Below are positions 58,154-64,000 of a DNA stretch of 64,000 bases, piece after piece. Positions within the stretch are counted from its first letter, which is position 1; each line of letters opens with the position of its first letter. A model generated the notes under the pieces. The model made no database searches. It saw nothing but the letters and a program-made list of their open reading frames with translations, and was not told the DNA's origin. Made by a program: the position numbers and the translations under genes. The DNA lies in the NCBI GenBank assembly GCA_032718865.1, contig JALUTQ010000027.1:558001-622000 (forward strand), given 5' to 3'. This stretch comes from Tilletia caries (lineage: Eukaryota > Basidiomycota > Exobasidiomycetes > Tilletiales > Tilletiaceae).

Positions 58154-61100
58154 ATGTGAGTCTTGTTCGCGGCCCAGGAGCGTCTTGTACCCCCATCTGT
58201 TCGCCTGACACGGTCTTGCGATTACCGCAGGCCACGCTTCGAAGATCACATGCCGACGCGGCCCGTCGACAAGGAGAAGGCCGAGTCGGAGCTCTCTCTC
58301 AACATCAAGAAGGCCACCAACGCGGAAGAGACGGCTCCCAAACAGAAGCATGTTCGCAGTACGTTGCTTCTCCTTTCATCCCTTGCTGCTGCCGGCTCTC
58401 ACCTGCGCGCCTACATCCACTGACTGCTGCTTCTCTATTGTTACTCGCCGCAGAATGTATCGTCTATACCTGGGACTACCACTCCTCGCAGTCGCTATGG
58501 TCCGCGCTGCGTGTTCAGCCTATCTTGGGCGACGAGGTACAGACCTTCAAGGCTCTCATCCTTGTTCACAAGGTTCTCCAAGAAGGACATCACTCTGTGA
58601 GTGTAGCTACTCTGCTCTTCGACGAAAGATTTAGGTTTTTGCTGACGTGCCCGCCTATGTTTCTTCGTTCAGGTGCTGCCTGAGGCCCAAGCGCAAGTGG
58701 GGTGGTTCGAATCAGCAGCCAGGACGGTCGGCGCTGACAGCCTGCGAGGTGCGTCAGCTCAACGTGCTGCTGCGGCAGATCGCCATGCTGACCATCCGCC
58801 TCCTTTCCTCACGCGCAGGGTATGCTCCTCTCATCCGCGCATACGTCAGTCTCATTATGAAAAAGCTGCGTTTCCACCGATACCATAAGGAGTTCAACGG
58901 GCTCTTTGAATACGAGGAGTACATCTCACTGAAGAACATCGACAACCCAGATGAAGGGTCAGTACCGTATCTTTTGACATTCTTCTGCATATAGCGCTTT
59001 CTGACTCCAATTCCGCTCCGATTAAACCGAACAGATACGAGACCATCACCCAACTCATGGATCTCCAAGACAACATCGAACAATTCCAGAAGCTCATATT
59101 CGCACACTTCAGCAGCGGGAGCAGCAACAACGAGTGCCGTATCTCTGCTCTCGTGCCACTCGTCAAGGAGAGCTACAACATCTACAAGTTCCTCACCTCC
59201 ATGCTGCGCGCCATGCATCGCCGAACAGACGCCATGGAGGCACTCGAGCCGCTCCGTGACCGATACGAAAGTCAGCACTTCATGCTGCGGAAGTTCTATT
59301 ACGAATGTGCAAATCTTCGCTTCTTGACCAGCTTGATCAACGTGCCCAAACTCAATAACGACCCGCCAAACCTCTTCGAATCGCCTGATGCACCAACCCT
59401 GCCCTCTCGCACCCCTAAGGCCAAGACCCCGCCCACAGGTCCCTCACAGTCAGAGATCGACGAGCAGGCCCGCATTCTGAAGCAGTATGAGGATGAACAG
59501 GCAGCTCTCAAGGCAGCACAAGAAGCTGAGAGACAGCGTCAAGCCGATCTGACTGCGCGCCAACAGGCCGACTTTGAGGAACAGCAGCGCCAGCAAGCCG
59601 AGCAACAACGTTTGGCGCAGGAACAGCTTCTCCGCGACCAAATGTCGCATATGGCATCAGGACGACAGGCAGAGCTCGAGCGCGAAATGTTGGCGATGCG
59701 CGGCCAGTACGAGCGCGATCAGCTCATGCTCGAGCAGTATGATCGACGCGTCAAGGCTCTGGAAAATGAGCTGACCAACATCGGGGCCAATGTCAATGCT
59801 CGGCTCTCCAACAATGACCAGATGATGAAAGAGCTGCAGGATCAGGTCACCCTCTGGCGTAACAAGTACGAGGCCCTGGCCAAGCTTTATAGCCAACTGC
59901 GGACGGAACATCTGGACATGCTTGGCAAGTACAAGCAATTACAGATCAAGGCTGGCAGCGCGCAAGAGGCAGTCGACAGGATGGAGCGTATGGAGCGGGA
60001 CGTCAAGGCCAAGAATCTCGAGCTGGCCGACATGATCCGCGAGCGTGATCGGGCTCGCTTCGACCTGGACCGGATCAAGGCCAGTCAGAAGGAAGAGATG
60101 GACCGGCTCAAGCGCGACTTGATGTTTGCCAACGAGCGTGCTGAGGACGCGACTCGGAACCAGAGCAGCCACATGACCAGTATGCTGTCAACGCTCAACC
60201 GACAGATTGCCGAATTGGAGGAGAATTTGCAGGCGAAGTCACGGGAGCTTGATGAGTTGGCGATCAGGTTGCACGAGAAGGACAGCGAGCTGGCCATCGT
60301 GCAGGAGGGCATGGACATGACGATCAAGCAGATGAGCGATTTGCAAATGGTAAGCTCTATATAATGTCGCGCTTCGACAAGCTGCTACATGCTAATTTTT
60401 TGACCTTTCGGCGCACCTAGAACAACGGATCAAATGACGACGCCATCAATGCTCAAATCGACACGCTCATCCTAGACAACTCGAAGAAGCTCAACGATAT
60501 AATCGACTCCATCCTCCAAGCATGCGCCGATAAGGTCGACGAAGCTCTCTACTCGTTCGAAGCGCCAAACGCGTCTGGCAACAACACGGCGACTCCAGAA
60601 TATGTTCTGTCCATCATTGAGAAGGGTATGGCGTCCTCCAACGAGTTTGCGACCGTTTTCAGCCTGTACCTCTCAGGCGAGCAAGGCGGCGAGCACGTCG
60701 AAGTCATCAAGAAGGCCAACAGTCTTGCCCAGACGATTGCTGACGTGCTGACCAGTGCGAAGGGCATCACGCGGCTTGCCCAGAACGATGATGCTGTCGA
60801 GAGGATCACCGGCACGGGTCGCAGCAGCGGAAACATTCTCCTCCGATACTTCCTCAACCTTCAGTCGTACCGACTGACCAATGTGGCTCCCGCGCAACGC
60901 CGGGACGTAGTCGCTCGCCACAGCCTAGAGGCTCGGCAGGCATTCAGCTCTCTTAACGATGTGGTTGCTGGGATGGTCAAGGCTGGCAACAGCATGCTTG
61001 CCAATGCTAACGGCGACATTGGTGACATTGTCGAGCGGGAGATGATGAATGCGGCCAACGCTATCGAGGAAGCGACGAAGAGACTGCAGACGCTGCTGTC

Positions 61101-61829
61101 TCGACCCAAGGACAGCTCTCGGTTCAGCGCGATGGACTTACAAGTCCACGATGCCATCTTGGAGGCGTCACTCGCGATCACGCGAGCCATCGGCGGTCTC
61201 ATCAAGGCCGCGACCGAGTCACAGCAGGAGATTGTGGCAAAGGGCAAGGGGAGCAGCACCAACCAGCAGTTCTACAAGCGCAACAACCGATGGACAGAGG
61301 GTCTCATCTCAGCGGCTCGCGCGGTGGCGTTCGCGACGACCATGCTGATCGAAGCGGCCGATGGCGTTATCATGGGCACGCACTCGCTCGAGCAGCTCAT
61401 CGTGGCCTCGAACGAAGTCAGCGCGGCTACCGTCCAGCTCGTTGCGGCGTCGCGTGTCAAGGCCGAGTTCATGAGCGCCACTCAAGACCGTCTCGAGCGC
61501 GCAGCGAAGGCGGTCACGGATGCGTGCAAGGCACTGGTCCGGCAAGTCAAGACGATCACTGAGAAGCAGATGCAGAGCCAGGAGGACACCGACTTTACCA
61601 CGATGGCCGCTCACGAGTTCAAGGTCAAAGAGGTGAGTTTTGATCGAATGAGACAAGCCTTGGACACAATCGATGAAGTATCTTTGAGTGCTGACCGCCT
61701 GCTTGTGTGGCATTCATTCAGATGGAACAACAAGTCGAGGTTCTCAAGCTGGAGAAGGAGCTCACTCAGGCTCGGAGAATGCTGGGTGCTATGCGTCGCG
61801 CAGGCTATCACGCTACCGAGGACGAATAG
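58154..61829 (+). CDS. SLA2: SLA2/End4 (HIP1R) endocytic actin-clathrin adaptor
   Basis: Eight exons (58154-58155, 58231-58358, 58454-58596, 58673-58748, 58819-58957, 59035-60349, 60421-61632, 61722-61829) give 1040 aa. The first intron splits the start codon: AT|GTGAGT, then CCGCAG|G CCA, giving MPRFEDHMPTRPVDK. If this intron is not used, the ATG at 58250 starts a protein seven residues shorter. An ANTH domain covers about residues 10-290 (NAEETAPKQKHVRKCIVYTW, GHHSVLPEAQ, KEFNGLFEYEEYISLKNIDN). A long Gln/Glu-rich coiled coil spans about 330-620. The C-terminal I/LWEQ (talin-like) actin-binding module includes RWTEGLISAARAVAFATTML and SLEQLIVASNEVSAATVQLV. The protein binds PI(4,5)P2, clathrin light chain and F-actin at endocytic patches. 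Confidence 0.95.
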
Positions 61830-62448
61830 CCAGAAGCCGTCTTGCTGTCGATCTTCGTGGCTCTTGTACATAATGGCAATGAAACATCTTATGGTCCACG
61901 TAATGTTCGCTGTCCCTATACGAGGCCGTTGTCAAAAGTATCCGGACACCAAATTTTTAACCATACGTTTACTAAGTGTTCGCCTCTATTTCACCTTAAG
62001 TCAAACTTGGTCAGTAAAATCTGTAAAAATACACCTCTTAGCTGACCTTCTAGCGAGAGCGCAGGAGCATCGGAATATGTGACTCAAAAAAATTGAGAAA
62101 AATTGAGGAGCTGGGTTGAGTAAGGTGGGTGTGAAGGAGTTTGAAATCACCTAGTAAATTACTAATTGAAATCGTTTCTTCCTCTTTCCACTTAGAGCAA
62201 CCTGTCTTCCAAGTCAGAGCTGGGAAATCTCCAAAGAGAGAAGTTGTTCTCCAGTATAGAGGCTTTCCAAATGGCCCGTAATTGAGCGTCTTCCATATCC
62301 ATGTCTTTGAGTTGCATCGAGAGCCCAAAACAGGCGATTACTTAGTAAACGTATGGTTAAAAATTTAGTGTCCGGATACTTTTGACAACGGCCTCGTATG
62401 TACACGCGTCCCGAGCAAATAGAAGAGAGGTGTCACATTGGTAAGAGC
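61830..62448. other. Convergent SLA2 / PPAT intergenic region
   Basis: 619 bp between the two stop codons, of which 476 bp are the TA-flanked TIR element. Only about 90 and 50 bp remain on the two sides, so the 3' UTRs of both genes probably run into the element. Confidence 0.6.
61921..62396. mobile_element. Tc1/mariner-type MITE flanked by TA (476 bp)
   Basis: 57-bp TIRs with a single mismatch (61921-61977 and 62340-62396) begin CGAGGCCGTTGTCAAAAGTA and go on with TCCGGACAC. The dinucleotide TA lies immediately outside both ends, matching the Tc1/mariner target site, and the AAAAGTATCCGGACAC core resembles known fungal pogo/mariner ends. There is no transposase frame, so it is non-autonomous. 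Confidence 0.85.
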
Positions 62449-63601
62449 TCACTCCCCTCCCCGCCGCTGCGCAGCCAACCACTTCCGAATCGCCGTACTC
62501 CCCACCTTGGCCGCCGCCAACTCCTTTGCATCCCTCCCGACCCCACCCAGATCCGTCTCCCCCTTCGCACCCAACACCCCAATCACATACTCTCTCAACG
62601 AACCCAACCCTCTCCCCTCCCGAATCTCCGCAATGGCTTTCCCGCCGGCGAGTGTCTCCTCCGTCAGCACGAGCGCTTGTAAGTCGGCCTCGCTCCCGGC
62701 TGGTCCAGCCACATCTTCCAACGTGACAATCTCCAACTCCAACGCTCCCTTCTCCCCCGTCGCCGTCGTTGCACCAGGCCTCAGCGCCCGGACGAACAGC
62801 TCGCAAAAATCCCGGACACGCTCCTTGCGAATTTCGATGGACTCCAGTAAGGCAGGTTCGGCCTTGGAGCGCAGCATGCTGTCGGAGGTGATGCCGATGA
62901 TGAGTTTGCGGGAGGCGAGTGCGCAGGCGGAGGAGAGGAGAATTTTGTGGCCGGCGTGGAGGTGGTCGAAGGTGCCGCCGAGGGCGACGACGGAGTGTTG
63001 GGGTAAGTTGGAGGATGAAGTTGGGGTTGTGGGAGTTGAAGTGGGAGCGTTGGTGAGGTTGGGTGGTGAGGTCGGTTTGGAGTCCATAGGGAGACTTGAT
63101 AGGTATTCTTGTAGTTTGGGAAAGGGAGAGGAGATGTCAACGCCTCTCCATATCTCAGATTTGGGACGGGAGAGGGTACATACCTCCCACGAGCATAACA
63201 TTCCGACTCCCCTTCGAATCCGGATCGCTCTCAGCCTTGATAATATCGTAGATCCCGTCCGACCCAGGGACGAGAAGGACATTGACGTTCAACAGCAGAT
63301 GATCCAACCTCACAGCTTCTCCCCAAGCCTGTGCATAACTCCACTGGCAGAAATGGGCTACTTCGTCAAAGGAAAGCTTGAGGGTCGAGGAGGACATGAG
63401 AGAGTCCGGGAGGGAGAACAGGACAAACAGACGCTCATCCCGGAAGGGCAGTCCGGAATCGGTGCCGCCGTCCTCGCGGGTGGGAATGGGAGCGGCGGCG
63501 AGCTGTTGGACGCCCGCGCGGATCTGGGCCGCCCATTCGGATGGAGGCTCGAGCAAGACTTCGCGAGAAGGCACGGAGAAATGAAGGAAGACGGTCGCCA
63601 T
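62449..63601 (-). CDS. CAB4: Phosphopantetheine adenylyltransferase (CoA biosynthesis)
   Basis: Two exons (63601-63184 and 63143-62449) are joined by a 40-bp intron (GTATGT to GGAGAG) and give 370 aa. The C-terminal nucleotidyltransferase domain begins VVALGGTFDHLHAGHKILL (about 191-209) with the ATP-binding HxGH at 202-205. It continues with SRKLIIGITSDSML and IRKERVRDFCELF, and ends GSTAIRKWLAAQR. The N-terminal ~140 residues (LDHLLLNVNVLL, RNVMLVGG) correspond to the extra domain of eukaryotic Cab4/PPAT. The enzyme transfers AMP from ATP to 4'-phosphopantetheine to make dephospho-CoA. Eukaryotic homologs may be fused to dephospho-CoA kinase; this one is not. Confidence 0.92.
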
Positions 63602-64000
63602 TTTTTCCCTCTTGTTTCGCTGGGGCTTTGTGAATCTTTCCTTGAGGCTTCTCTTTGGAGAACAGGGAAGATAATTCTGAGGTCGTGGGCTGAGCGGGAG
63701 CGTGTGGTGGTGGCCTGTGCTTCGAGAATCTCCGTTTCAGTCCCGTTTGTGACCCGTTCTGGATTGCGCTCATCCTCAGACGTTGAGATCATCCCATGGG
63801 AGAAGCTCGTCGACAGCGACGGAACAAGGCAGCGTCCGCAGGTGTTTCTATGATAGCTTTGCACAGTGATTACACTCTCTATATGGGAAGACGCGATTGC
63901 AGGTCCACGTCAAGCGGAGGGCCGAGCCAGTCAAAACCCGTACGAGTCCGCCCACTGCTCGAATTTGTTGTACAGGAGGCTGTGGAGGGAGAGATGCTCA
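63602..64000. promoter_or_regulatory. Upstream region of the PPAT gene
   Basis: 399 bp to the window end. I see no further gene or repeat. Confidence 0.4.

Noticed and set aside
61861..62082. C-terminal extension of SLA2 into the downstream element
   Set aside because: The splice at 61632/61722 restores the conserved SLA2 C-terminus and stops at 61829; the extension arises only if that intron is ignored.
1..64000. tRNA, rRNA or CRISPR features
   Set aside because: I looked for B-box-like GTTCGA contexts and for regularly spaced direct repeats in the intergenic regions and found none convincing; a covariance-model search would be decisive.

Overview
This window reads as nuclear DNA of a filamentous or dimorphic fungus, most likely a basidiomycete and perhaps one of the Ustilaginomycotina; the phylum-level call rests on gene content and gene structure, not on a marker gene. 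The genes have many short GT-AG introns, mostly 40-115 bp with branch-like CTRAY elements. The products are eukaryotic (PITSLRE kinase CDK11, UTP15, SLA2/End4, REG1-type PP1 subunits, cellular RdRP). There are no operons, and the coding sequence is moderately GC-rich. I joined exons by hand at canonical splice sites and checked that reading phase is kept across every junction.

Layout. 1-2464 (-): 3'-incomplete bHLH transcription factor. 4484-9438 (-): large adenylation-carrier-membrane enzyme of the epsilon-poly-L-lysine-synthetase (Pls) type. 12086-14099 (+): CDK11/PITSLRE kinase. 15464-18341 (+): ankyrin plus CCCH zinc-finger protein. 19641-24339 (-): three-RRM RNA-binding protein. 25400-28315 (-): PPR-like, probably mitochondrial protein. 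29473-33728 and 36623-39483 (both -): tandem REG1-like PP1 regulatory subunit paralogs. 41863-46394 (-): cellular RNA-dependent RNA polymerase. 47688-49268 (-): LDAH/Ldh1 lipid-droplet hydrolase. 50131-52308 (+): UTP15. 52986-54516 (-): orphan protein with a PPxY motif. 58154-61829 (+): SLA2/End4. 62449-63601 (-): phosphopantetheine adenylyltransferase.

No gene cluster with one shared function is evident. Most genes are housekeeping (cell cycle and splicing kinase, ribosome biogenesis, endocytosis, CoA synthesis, lipid droplets). The exceptions are the Pls-like enzyme, the duplicated glucose-repression regulators and the RNA-silencing polymerase.

The intergenic DNA holds the most unusual material. 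Six short non-coding elements with terminal inverted repeats (TIRs) lie between genes. Three have clear 9-10 bp target-site duplications: 11426-11956, 39876-40317 and 49392-49978. In two of these the TIRs consist of a short unit repeated about three times; the third has a weaker version. One (61921-62396) is flanked by TA like a Tc1/mariner derivative. Two (34854-35036 and 46670-47501) cannot be classed. A second striking feature is that exon 1 of the two REG1 paralogs is identical at every nucleotide although the rest of the genes has strongly diverged, which points to recent gene conversion. I saw no tRNA, rRNA or CRISPR array.
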